This document shows positions 18,459-27,300 of a DNA stretch of 35,118 bases, one piece after another. Source of the stretch: Planctomycetaceae bacterium (GTDB taxonomy: Bacteria > Planctomycetota > Planctomycetia > Pirellulales > Pirellulaceae). Below the pieces are notes generated by a model, which did no database searches, was not told where the DNA came from, and saw only the letters and a list, made by a program, of their open reading frames with translations. A program made the translations under genes and the position numbers. The DNA is taken from positions 1 through 35,118 of the forward strand of contig JAEUIP010000014.1 of the NCBI GenBank assembly GCA_016795075.1, given 5' to 3'. The stretch's first letter is position 1. Each line of letters starts with the position of its first letter.

Positions 18459-19058
18459 ATGTCTGATTCAACCGATGCGGATTTTGATCTCTTACTAAAT
18501 GCCGCGCGCAGTGGCGATGAAACCGCCATGCACAAACTAGTCCAACAATACGAACCCGAATTGCGCATGGTCGCGCGCCATCGGTTGGGCCCCGCCCTAC
18601 GTCCCCATCTGGATACGATCGACTTGGTCCAGTCGGTTCATCGGAGCCTGCTGATCGGACTACGAGCGGCACGGTTTGATATTTCCTCCCCGGAAAAGCT
18701 GATCGCCTTGGCCGTGACGATCGTGCAACGAAAAGCCGCCAAACATTGGCGACATCTGAAGCGGCAGCAACGGTTGTCAGGACACGATGAAGCACCTGAT
18801 GATTTGGTCGACTCGATTCTTTCCCTGCGAGTCGCTCGTGGCGACGTCTCCGACGAATTGGAAGCTCGAGAGCTGCTCACCAAATGGCTGGAGAACGTCG
18901 ATTCGACCGAGCGCCGCTTGCTGGAACTGCGACTGGAAGGCCATAGCACGGTCGAGGTCGCAAAAATGCTAAACCTCGACCCAGATGTGCTACGCGTCAA
19001 ATTAAGTCGCCTGCGCAAACGGCTACGTGATCGTGGCCTCTTGGACGACCTTCTTTGA
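18459..19058 (+). CDS. ECF-type RNA polymerase sigma factor, kinase-paired
   Basis: The 199-residue protein is a full small sigma factor. Region 2 is about residues 15-90, with QYEPELRMVARHRLGPALRP and DTIDLVQSVHRSLLIGL. Region 4 is about 140-199, with STERRLLELRLEGHSTVEVA and the recognition helix before LSRLRKRLRDRGL. The ATG at 18459 is preceded by a purine-rich AGAAAGGAAG at a long distance of 15 bases. Its start MSDSTDADFDLLLNAARSGD is typical of the family. It is divergent from the TPR kinase and closely related to the sigma factor at 8037-8735. No anti-sigma factor gene lies nearby, so control by the partner kinase is the likely mode. This is inferred from the known kinase-linked sigma class in planctomycetes. 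It is convergent with the DUF4870 gene (80 bp between stops), and no clear terminator lies between them. Confidence 0.9.
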   Translation: MSDSTDADFDLLLNAARSGDETAMHKLVQQYEPELRMVARHRLGPALRPHLDTIDLVQSVHRSLLIGLRAARFDISSPEKLIALAVTIVQRKAAKHWRHLKRQQRLSGHDEAPDDLVDSILSLRVARGDVSDELEARELLTKWLENVDSTERRLLELRLEGHSTVEVAKMLNLDPDVLRVKLSRLRKRLRDRGLLDDLL

Positions 19059-19138
19059 CGTCGACCAAACTCGCCCAACGCCCAATGCCCGGCATTCAGC
19101 GATACCGACATTTGTTTTTCGGCTGGGAGAATCGCAAC

Positions 19139-19465
19139 TTACTTCAAAAACGCGGAGAGTCCTGGTACCGCCCACTTCTTGCCGTTGCAGGCCTGAATCA
19201 TGCAGAAGACACACAAAGCCAATACCGCAAACGAAAACAGCATACTAGCTAACCCAGCGACCCAGCCAATCGCTGGCAAGAATGTCAGAACACTCAAACC
19301 AAACGAGATCACAATCGCAATCGCTGTAATCAACAGACCTTGCCGCGAGTGCCAATTGAGGTAGGCATTGTCTTTTTGGGTGAAATAGGGAATCAAAGCG
19401 AAGATCCCAAAATAACTGAGAATGCACATGAGCGTGTTGTTGGATTCGGACGATTGATTCGACAT
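19139..19465 (-). CDS. Small DUF4870/Tic20-like membrane protein
   Basis: The ATG at 19465 gives 108 residues and has AAAGG (19473-19477) a good distance upstream. The longer frame to 19534 adds a tail without hydrophobic or conserved character and is rejected. The pattern LMCILSYFGIFALIPYFTQK, then DNAYLNWHSRQGLL, then two or more hydrophobic helices is what I know from DUF4870 and related Tic20-like small membrane proteins. In them the middle motif (here NWHSRQGLL) corresponds to the HGKEALNFQ region. The function of this family in bacteria is not known. It is convergent with the sigma gene and shares an upstream sequence block with the lipoprotein gene at 13164-15179, so co-regulation with the kinase/sigma module is possible. 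Confidence 0.8.
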   Translation of the reverse strand: MSNQSSESNNTLMCILSYFGIFALIPYFTQKDNAYLNWHSRQGLLITAIAIVISFGLSVLTFLPAIGWVAGLASMLFSFAVLALCVFCMIQACNGKKWAVPGLSAFLK

Positions 19466-19541
19466 GATGGATCCTTTGGAGACAGGAGAAGGGAAACTTT
19501 CCTGGGACGTCGATGTCCCCGGGCTTCCATACATGCCACCA

Positions 19542-19580
19542 ACGGCCCCAAACGAAACAAAATATCCAACATTTTTTTTG
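19542..19580 (-). promoter_or_regulatory. Conserved upstream block (copy 2), candidate promoter
   Basis: This is the second copy of the block seen at 15251-15289, on the same strand and about 86 bases upstream of the DUF4870 start. AACGAAACAA and ATCCAA followed by a T-run are shared on the plus strand, with a one-base indel between them. It sits in the 306-bp gap 19466-19771, which otherwise holds only the hairpin at 19668-19721. Confidence 0.4.
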
Positions 19581-19667
19581 GTGCCGCGAATGCATCTTTG
19601 TGGAGCGACTTTCGTGGCGAAATTAGGCCAGACGGGGCCGACATTTCCCTACCCGTACTTAGCCAAT

Positions 19668-19721
19668 GGCTTTACTCGTACTCGTATGATGGCGCCAATC
19701 GAGTAGGAGTAGGTTGAAGCC
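19668..19721 (-). terminator. Hairpin downstream of the zinc-ribbon gene, possible terminator
   Basis: ACTCGTACTCG and CGAGTAGGAGT can pair over 11 positions with one mismatch, and outer GGCTT/AAGCC adds five pairs after a bulge. It lies about 50 bases after the stop of the minus-strand gene at 19772. There is no T-run after the stem, so a classic intrinsic terminator is not shown. Confidence 0.3.
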
Positions 19722-19771
19722 AAGATACCAGCAGAGACTAAAACAATCCTGCCAACACGTCGTGCCAGGTC

Positions 19772-20488
19772 TTATTCAACTTTGCCCAGACAACCTTTGA
19801 TCACCGTTCCGATGCCAAGGATAAACAGGACCGGAGGATAGAAGAAAATTCGATCGGCGGCCAATCCAACTACAAACCAGACTGTCGCTCCCAACATCAT
19901 CAGGAGCCCCAACGCAATCATGCCTGGCGACATTGACCAACTCTTCGTCGCCGCGTCGGGTGTTTGCAAGTAGGGCGAGTCACCCAGCGGCGGTTGTTGA
20001 ACTCCGGATAAAGCACTGGCGCCGCGGGCGGGTGCCCCAACGCCCATCTTTCCCGATGCTGGACCCATGCCTCGCGTACCTTCGTGGTCTGGATTTGCGT
20101 AACCCGGTTGAATCTGACCACGATTGCCATAGCCGGTCGCTGGATTCCCTGGACCGCTCGAATACGAACCATGGGTCGAATAGATCGGAGCCGGCGGAGC
20201 GAATGCGGGATAGTTGGGATTGGCCACCGGTGGAGGCGGCGCAGCGGATGACGCAACGTACGAGGGTAGCGGCGGTTGCTCCGCCAATGATCGCAGCGAC
20301 TGATGGACCGGCGGTGGCGTCAAACCAGGTGTGATCGTGAATAACGGATCGTCTTCGTACGGCGAACGAAGCGGTTCGGGCTCCGCCACCAACAGCGACG
20401 TTCCACACTTCGGACACTTGACTTGCCGACCCAAATACTCGTCCTTTAGTCGCAACACAACACCGCAGCCCGGACAATCCAACTCCAT
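19772..20488 (-). CDS. Zinc-ribbon protein with proline-rich linker and two C-terminal membrane helices
   Basis: The protein has 238 residues. The N-terminus has CPGC (Cys5, Cys8) and CPKC (Cys25, Cys28), a four-cysteine zinc ribbon of the kind that begins many planctomycete membrane proteins. A long Pro/Gly/Ala/Tyr/Ser-rich, probably disordered linker (about 40-185) follows. The last 50 residues form two hydrophobic segments (about 187-232) split by a short AADRIFFYPP turn. I do not recognise a function. The layout suggests a cytoplasmic zinc ribbon tethered to the membrane by its C-terminus. The start MELDCPGCG is fixed by the first Cys pair. It stands alone between the DUF4870 gene (same strand, 306 bp away) and recC (divergent). 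Confidence 0.82.
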   Translation of the reverse strand: MELDCPGCGVVLRLKDEYLGRQVKCPKCGTSLLVAEPEPLRSPYEDDPLFTITPGLTPPPVHQSLRSLAEQPPLPSYVASSAAPPPPVANPNYPAFAPPAPIYSTHGSYSSGPGNPATGYGNRGQIQPGYANPDHEGTRGMGPASGKMGVGAPARGASALSGVQQPPLGDSPYLQTPDAATKSWSMSPGMIALGLLMMLGATVWFVVGLAADRIFFYPPVLFILGIGTVIKGCLGKVE

Positions 20489-20859
20489 CTTTATTGAGAC
20501 CCTTCATGCTCGACTCGGCCAAACCCCCACGGACGAAACCAATGTCAACGAGTATACTTGATCCCTGCGGCATTCACCAGATTGCGATGGCGATCGCTAG
20601 GCAACCATCCATGCTTGGGCGAACGCAACTACGTCGCCGTTCGGTTAACCGAGCATGGCTCCATGGGGCGGCTTGAGAACCATCCACGCTCTAACGAGCG
20701 TCGCTACAACCAGCGTTGCAAACGCAGCGACCGTCGCCAGACGGTGGACGAAGCAAGGGTCCCATTCAGGGGAGCGGGTCGCGCCCCTCGCTTTCACAAG
20801 TATTCCCACATTGCAAAACAAACGGGCTTCCAGACGGATCGAGGCATGAACGGTTGACC
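20489..20859. other. Gene-free 371-bp divergent gap before recC
   Basis: Apart from the possible promoter for the minus-strand gene, the stretch holds one short GC-rich stem (AGGGGAGCG at 20768-20776 pairing with the following CGCGCCCCT, one mismatch) and no T-run. The recC frame is open upstream to 20716, but that part has unlike composition and no recognisable protein sequence, so I treat it as non-coding. Nothing else is seen. Confidence 0.5.
20551..20579 (-). promoter_or_regulatory. Possible housekeeping promoter of the zinc-ribbon gene
   Basis: On the minus strand TATACT (20551-20556) is a good -10 box, with TGGTGA (20574-20579) 17 bases upstream as a poor -35 box matching three of six consensus bases. 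The -10 lies about 63 bases before the ATG at 20488. Confidence 0.35.
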
Positions 20860-23800
20860 ATGAATTTGACAGGAGGTTTTTTTCCGTTCTCTAGCAATCG
20901 CCTCGAGGTGCTCCGCGACCGGCTGGTCCAAGTCATCCAAGCGGAGCCGCTGTCGCCACTGGAAAACGAAGTCATCTTGGTGCAAAGCAACGGCATTGCA
21001 CAATGGCTCAAGTTGTCGCTGGCGTCGGTCGAGCACGGTTGTGGTATTGCCACGGGGCTCGACTTGCTCTTGCCCGGCCGCTTTCAATGGCGAGCGTACC
21101 GCGCGATCCTCGGCAACTTGCCGGAAGATTCACCTTTCGAACGCAGTCACTTGTTATGGCGGTTGATGCGGCTGTTGCCGCAGCTGCCCACCAATCCCGA
21201 GTTCCACGCGCTACGAACCTTCTTGAGTCAAGATCCATCGTCGCGGAAACGATATCAGCTGGCGCAACGACTGGCGGATTTGTATGATCAGTATCAAGTT
21301 TATCGCGCCGACTGGTTGTTGCTCTGGGCCAATGCTCGCGACCTGTTGACTCGCGCGGATCAGTCCACGGTTCCGGTGCCCCTCGACCAATTGTGGCAAC
21401 CAAGCTTGTGGCGATTGCTTCTGGAAGATCTCCCCGAGAATCAACGTGAGAGCAGTCGTGCCCACGTGCATCACCGCTTTGTATCCACTGCCGACGCTTG
21501 GCTGAATCAAGCAACAACGGGTGGCTTGCCGCGCCGCGTCATGGTCTTTGGCATTTCGTCGTTGCCGCGACAACTGCTTGAGGTATTGATCGCCTTGGGG
21601 CAGCGGTTAGCGGTTCACGTGTTTGTGCATAATCCCAGTCGCGCGGCGGCCTTTGCTTCCGAACCATCACGACTCTCCTCACCAAATCCAACCAGCGAGA
21701 CATCAACGACCTTGCATCCGCTGCTGGCCGCGTGGGGACGGCAAGGCAGCGAGTATCTCAAGATGCTGACCAGCCAAGCCGCGAACAACGCTCACGCCGA
21801 CGAACGCGCTGAATTCATCGCTTTTGGAAACAACTCCACACTCTTGCAACAATTGCAAAACGAAATCCTCGAAGAATGGTCCGAACCGACCCACCACACA
21901 CCACGCAAAACCGTCGCGATGCTCGATCACTCGATCACGTTTCAAATCGCGCACAGTCCGCAGCGTGAAGTCGAGATCTTGCAGGACCAGTTGCTCGCAG
22001 CGTTCCAAGCCGATCCGGAACTACAACCGCGCGACGTCATGGTCATGGTTCCTGACATCCACACCTACGCGCCGCACATCCAAGCGGTCTTTGGACAAGT
22101 CGCCGCCGACCACCCGAGCTATCTTCCGTTTACCGTCAATGACCAGGACCGAACCCAATCACAAACCGTCGTTCTGGCGGTCGAGCGTTTGTTGCAACTC
22201 GATCAAAGCCGACTGATGGTCAGCGAAATAATCGACTGGTTGGAAGTCCCCGCGTTTCGCCACGCCGCTGGACTGACCGGCAGCGACCTTCCGTTGCTGG
22301 AACGCTGGATTCAGGACAGTGGCATTCGTTGGGGCTTCGATGCCAACCATCGTCTGCAATTGGGTTTGCCGGAACAGTCCGAACAAAACACCTGGCGATT
22401 TGGACTGCAACGAATGATGTTGGGCTATGCGGTGGGACAGGGAGACTCGTGGTCCGATATCGAACCGCTGCCCCGAATCGGTGGACTGGAAGCCGCCGCG
22501 GCCGGGAAGTTGGATGAATTGGTGCGGCGTTTGCATTCGTGGTGGCGCATCGTGCAGACGCCCGCCACACCGACCGAGTGGGGCGAGCGATTATCGCGGC
22601 TCCTGCCGGAGTTCTTCGCACCGCAAACGGCCGCTGAAGAATCGCAGCTACTGCAATTGCACGCAGCCCTCGAAACATGGCTCCAACAGTGCCAAGACGC
22701 ACGTTTCGATCAACCCCTCCCGCTGACGATCGTGCGCGAGCATTGGCTGTCGGCGTTGCGAGAACCCCACCTTAGTCAACGATTCTTGGGCGGCGCGATC
22801 AACTTCGCCACACTGATGCCGATGCGCGCCATTCCGTTCAAACGTGTCTGCTTGTTAGGCATGAACGAATCCGACTTCCCGCGTCAAACAACCGTCAACG
22901 AATTCGATCTGATGAATACGACGGGAATGTATCGAGCGGGAGATCGCAGTCGCAGCGACGACGACCGCTACTTGTTCTTAGAAGCCTTGCTCTCCGCGCG
23001 GGAGTCACTTTACGTGAGCTGGGTGGGACGTAGCATTCGCGACAACTCGCCACGTCCGCCATCGGTTCTGATTGGGCAACTTCGCGACCACCTCGCCGGT
23101 GGTTGGCAATTGGACGGGCATGAAAATTCCGGCCCCAGCGCCGGGCGAGCCTTACTGGAACACTTGACGACGACCCATCCCTTGCAGCCGTTCAGTCGCG
23201 AGTACTTCCAGGGTCAGTCGCGGCTGTTCACGTACTCGAACCAATGGCGAGACGTTCATCGCGAGTTCGGATACTTGAATCATGCCGTGCCGCGCGATCA
23301 AACCATGTGGCAACCCACAGAAGCGTTGACCTTGACGGACTTGGGAGACTTTTTGCGCAGTCCCGTCGATATGTTCTTCCAGAAAGTATTGCAGGTTCGC
23401 TTCGGGGATTTGGCGGGCATCGACTTGGACAACGAACCGTTTGTCGTCGCAGGGCTGGAGCGCTGGAGCCTCAACCAAGAAATTCTAAAACCGATTTCAG
23501 ATCAGCTACGCGCCGACGTGAACTCGGACATTGCGGTCCTATTGCAACGACAGTTGAATCGTGTTCGCGGGCAAGGTAGCTTGCCTCACCCACCATTTTC
23601 TCAATGTGTGCAAGAGCAACTGCGAAACACGATGCAGCGACAAGTGGAGTTGTATCGCGACGAGCTAGTAGACCTGCAACCCATGACGCTGCCACCGATT
23701 CAACTGTCCACGAAGGCGTTGGCTCGCGGGCAAGAGATTGTGCTCAGCGATTCGTTGGATTTGGTGTTTCGCGTGAAAGACGAACCTTCGCAGGTTCGAC

Positions 23801-24330
23801 GCTTGATGTGGTTGGCCAGCGACCTGCGGGACGGGCCCAAGTTCAACTTCGCACAAGCGGTCCGATTGTGGCCGCATCATTTGGCATTGTGCACGTTCGC
23901 AGGCGAAGCGGCGAGCACGATCATCATTCATGGCGGCGGACAACGTCTCGCTTGGCCGGGCCTGCCAGAGGCGGAGGCCGGACGGTTGTTGCTTGGTTTA
24001 CTGCAGGCGTTTGACTTGGGCATGCAAGAGCCACTACCGGTCGCCTGTCAAACCGCGTACGTCGCCATGGTTGATCACGACGCTAAACTGCCCAGCCAAT
24101 CGGGACGGGCCGAGTTCCAATACAATGGCGGTGACCACTTGATTGGCGACACGGCCAAGTCACCCTTGCTGGCCCGTTGTTGGCCAACCTTTGAAGACTT
24201 GGTGCAAACACCGGCGCCAACAACGATCCAGCCGACCTTCGATCAATGTTTGGAACGTTTGTATCGACCGTTCTACAAATTCTTAGTCGCGAACTTCGAA
24301 AGCTTGGATCAGGAGGGCTACGATGAGTGA
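20860..24330 (+). CDS. recC: Exodeoxyribonuclease V subunit RecC
   Basis: The 1156-residue protein is close to the usual 1120 of RecC, which in RecBCD splits the strands, recognises Chi and contacts RecB. Family features are the start with FSSNRLEVLRDRLVQVI, then EVILVQSNGIAQWLKLSLA and GIATGLDLLLPGRFQWRAY, the inactive helicase-like core, and KRVCLLGMNESDFPRQ at about residue 665. The C-terminal part resembles an inactive RecB-type nuclease fold. The ATG at 20860 is chosen because family similarity begins directly after it. The frame upstream to 20716 shows no similarity, and only a weak GAGG precedes the start. The stop lies 33 bases before the recB ATG, so the two are surely one operon. 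The complex would process double-strand breaks for RecA. Confidence 0.93.
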   Translation: MNLTGGFFPFSSNRLEVLRDRLVQVIQAEPLSPLENEVILVQSNGIAQWLKLSLASVEHGCGIATGLDLLLPGRFQWRAYRAILGNLPEDSPFERSHLLWRLMRLLPQLPTNPEFHALRTFLSQDPSSRKRYQLAQRLADLYDQYQVYRADWLLLWANARDLLTRADQSTVPVPLDQLWQPSLWRLLLEDLPENQRESSRAHVHHRFVSTADAWLNQATTGGLPRRVMVFGISSLPRQLLEVLIALGQRLAVHVFVHNPSRAAAFASEPSRLSSPNPTSETSTTLHPLLAAWGRQGSEYLKMLTSQAANNAHADERAEFIAFGNNSTLLQQLQNEILEEWSEPTHHTPRKTVAMLDHSITFQIAHSPQREVEILQDQLLAAFQADPELQPRDVMVMVPDIHTYAPHIQAVFGQVAADHPSYLPFTVNDQDRTQSQTVVLAVERLLQLDQSRLMVSEIIDWLEVPAFRHAAGLTGSDLPLLERWIQDSGIRWGFDANHRLQLGLPEQSEQNTWRFGLQRMMLGYAVGQGDSWSDIEPLPRIGGLEAAAAGKLDELVRRLHSWWRIVQTPATPTEWGERLSRLLPEFFAPQTAAEESQLLQLHAALETWLQQCQDARFDQPLPLTIVREHWLSALREPHLSQRFLGGAINFATLMPMRAIPFKRVCLLGMNESDFPRQTTVNEFDLMNTTGMYRAGDRSRSDDDRYLFLEALLSARESLYVSWVGRSIRDNSPRPPSVLIGQLRDHLAGGWQLDGHENSGPSAGRALLEHLTTTHPLQPFSREYFQGQSRLFTYSNQWRDVHREFGYLNHAVPRDQTMWQPTEALTLTDLGDFLRSPVDMFFQKVLQVRFGDLAGIDLDNEPFVVAGLERWSLNQEILKPISDQLRADVNSDIAVLLQRQLNRVRGQGSLPHPPFSQCVQEQLRNTMQRQVELYRDELVDLQPMTLPPIQLSTKALARGQEIVLSDSLDLVFRVKDEPSQVRRLMWLASDLRDGPKFNFAQAVRLWPHHLALCTFAGEAASTIIIHGGGQRLAWPGLPEAEAGRLLLGLLQAFDLGMQEPLPVACQTAYVAMVDHDAKLPSQSGRAEFQYNGGDHLIGDTAKSPLLARCWPTFEDLVQTPAPTTIQPTFDQCLERLYRPFYKFLVANFESLDQEGYDE

Positions 24331-24348
24331 TTGCCCTTCGAACCAACC

Positions 24349-24356
24349 GAGGAGGG
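24349..24356 (+). promoter_or_regulatory. Strong ribosome binding site deciding the recB start
   Basis: GAGGAGGG lies 7 bases before the ATG at 24364. It favours that ATG over the in-frame TTG at 24331, which directly follows the recC stop and would place this site inside the gene. Confidence 0.7.
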
Positions 24357-24363
24357 CTTGCGG

Positions 24364-27300
24364 ATGCCCACTCTAGATTTCCGGACCTTTCCGTTGCACG
24401 GCAGTCGCTTGATCGAGGCCAGTGCCGGGACCGGCAAGACGTATACCATTGCCCTGCTGTATGTCAGGTACGTGCTGGGACATGGTCAAGCAGCCGCCTT
24501 TCATCGCAGCTTGCAACCGAACGAAATCCTGGTTGTCACGTTCACGGACGCCGCGAGCCAAGAATTGCGCGATCGCATTCGACAACGTCTTAGTGAAGCC
24601 GCGCGCTGGTTTCGTGACCCAACGCAATCGGACGCGCAAGATCCACTGGCGCGCATCTTGGCCGATTACACCGACCAAACTCGCGAAGTGGCCGCCGAGC
24701 GATTGGAGCGAGCCGCTGAAATGATGGACGAGGCTGCCGTCTCGACCATTCACAGTTGGTGTTATCGCATGTTGCGCGAGCATGCCTTTGATAGCCAGCT
24801 CTTGTTCAACCAACAACTGAACGCCAATCCCGGCGAGATCTTTTCCGAATGTGTCGAGGATTACTGGCGGCGCCACTTCTATCCCTATCATGATCAACCA
24901 GAATTGGCGGCGGCGGTCTTGGAATGTTGGAAATCGCCCCAGGAACTACAAGCGCAAGTCAAATACTTGCTGGGCAAGCCCTACCGACAACCCGTGTTCG
25001 TGGGACAACCCATTGCCAAGCCAACCAACTTGGACGAACTACTGGCCCAAGCCATCGCCATGCAGGCGCAATTCGATCAATGGAAAGCAGACGCCGTGGC
25101 GGCGGAGGACGCAGCGAAAGAATTGGTCGCGGCGAATTGGACGCGAGTGGCTCAGCTACTGCGCGACGCAGAACTAAATGCCGGCACTTATCATCGGGGC
25201 GGAACACGCGACCAACTATTGGAGATGGTCCAGAAGTGGTCGGACGGAGTCCCTGTCAACGATGCAGAACAAAAGAAAATCAAACAACTGGGCACCGGGC
25301 ACTTCCGTTTGAAGAAAGGCGGCGTGGAACCTCGTCATACGGCATTTGATGCGATTGGCGCGTGGGCCGATGTGTTCGAAGGACAGCCCGCCGTTTTGCA
25401 GCCACCGCTCCGAGTATCGCTATTGCTGCATGCCGCCGATTGGGTCTCTCAGGAACTTCAACGCCGACTGTTGGCTCGTGGTGAGCTGAGTTACGACGAC
25501 ATGCTGGTTCGTTTGCACGCCGCTCTGCGAGGTGCCAATGGGGAACGACTGGCCCAAGCCATTCGCCAGAAATTTCCGGTGGCGATGATCGACGAATTCC
25601 AAGATACGGACCCGATCCAGTACGAAATCTTCGATCGCATCTATCGCGTCCGCGACAACGATTCGCAATTGAGCATGGTGATGATCGGCGACCCGAAACA
25701 AGCCATCTATGCGTTTCGCGGCGCCGACATCTACACGTACCTGCAAGCCAAACTAGCCTGCGATTCCCGTTGCGAAACGCTGGGCACCAACCATCGTTCG
25801 ACCTTGGGCATGGTCCAAGCGGTTAACCATTTGTTCCAACATGCGGAGCAGCACGAGTCGGGCGCCTTTCGCTTTCGTGAGAAGTTGTCCGATCCGATTC
25901 CGTTTGCTCCGGTCGAAGCGCGCGGTCGCAGTGAAGTGTTGGTGATCGAAGGCAAACCCGTCACTCCGTTGCAGTTTTGGTACTTGCCCGGCATGAACGA
26001 ACATGGCGTCACGGGACCCCGTGATTACCGTCAACAGATGGCCGACTCCACGGCCAGCGAAATCGTGCGTTGGTTGACACTGGCGGCGGAAGCACGTGCC
26101 GGTTTTCGTTCGGAACAGAGCTTTCGTCGGCTCCAACCGCGCGACATCGCCATCCTGGTCCGCACCGGTCACGAAGCGTCGCAAATTCGCCAAGCGTTGC
26201 AGCGACGTGGGGTCAGCAGCGTTTATCTCTCCGATAAGGACTCGGTTTTCGAAACTCAAGAAGCGCGCGACATCCAACGGTGGTTATTGGCCGTGGCCTA
26301 TCCCGGTGACGAGCGTCTGATCAAAGCGGCACTGGCCACCGGCAGTTTGCGGATGCAGTTGGATGACCTGCAAAAGCTATTCGACGATGAACAAAGCTGG
26401 GACGAGACGATCAATCGATTTCGCAACTACCATCAATTGTGGCAGACCCAGGGCGTCTTGCCCATGTTGCGAGCCCTGCTCTGGGACTTTGATGCGCCGA
26501 AGAAACTGCTGGCCGAGTCCCATGGCGAACGAGCCTTGACGAACTTGCTGCACCTGTCCGAATGGTTGCAACAGACGAGCAGTTCCGTGGATGGCGAACT
26601 GGCGTTGATTCGACGACTCGCTCAACAGATGGAGAACCCAACCGACGAACAGATCTTGCGTCTGGAGAGTGACGCCGATTTGATCAAAGTCATCACCATC
26701 CACAAGTCGAAGGGGCTCGAGTATCCGCTGGTGCTGTTGCCGTTCGTTTGTTCGTATCGCGATTCGAACCGAGCCAGCGTGGTGGATTTCCATCGTCGTC
26801 GTCCGGACGATTCCGGCTACGACTTGCTGACCGAATTGGCGGGAAAGTCGAAGTTGGCTCTGGATTCGTATCGTCAAGCGGATCACGAACGACTAAGCGA
26901 GGACATGCGATTGTTGTATGTTGCGCTGACGCGGGCCCAACATGCGTTGTGGTTGGGATTTACTCCCGTCGGAGCAACTCTCAAGAGCGAGGACCACTCG
27001 CTGAAGAAATGTGGGCTGGGGTATTTGTTGTTCGGCGACACTCCGGTACCGACCGATTCGGTCGAGCAACGTCTTCTCGCTGCTGTGACGTCTTGTTCCG
27101 CAATCGACGTGATGGCGGTTCCGGAGAATCGCTTGCAGCGTTTATCGGTAAGTGAACCGCGAGCCTTGGGACCCGCGCGCCGCGTGACTCGGCGGCCGGC
27201 GGCACGGTGGTGGATCGCCAGTTATTCGGCATTGCGGATGCGTGAGAAGGCGGCACCGGAACGAGCACGCGAGGAGATTGCGGCTGAAGAAGTGTGGGAC

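Noticed and set aside
20716-20859. 48-residue N-terminal extension of RecC
   Set aside because: RecC similarity starts at the ATG at 20860. The upstream frame merely lacks a stop.
24323-24376. ATGA overlap at the recC end as a recB start
   Set aside because: That ATG opens a frame that stops after 17 codons. RecB is in another frame and has its own strong ribosome site.
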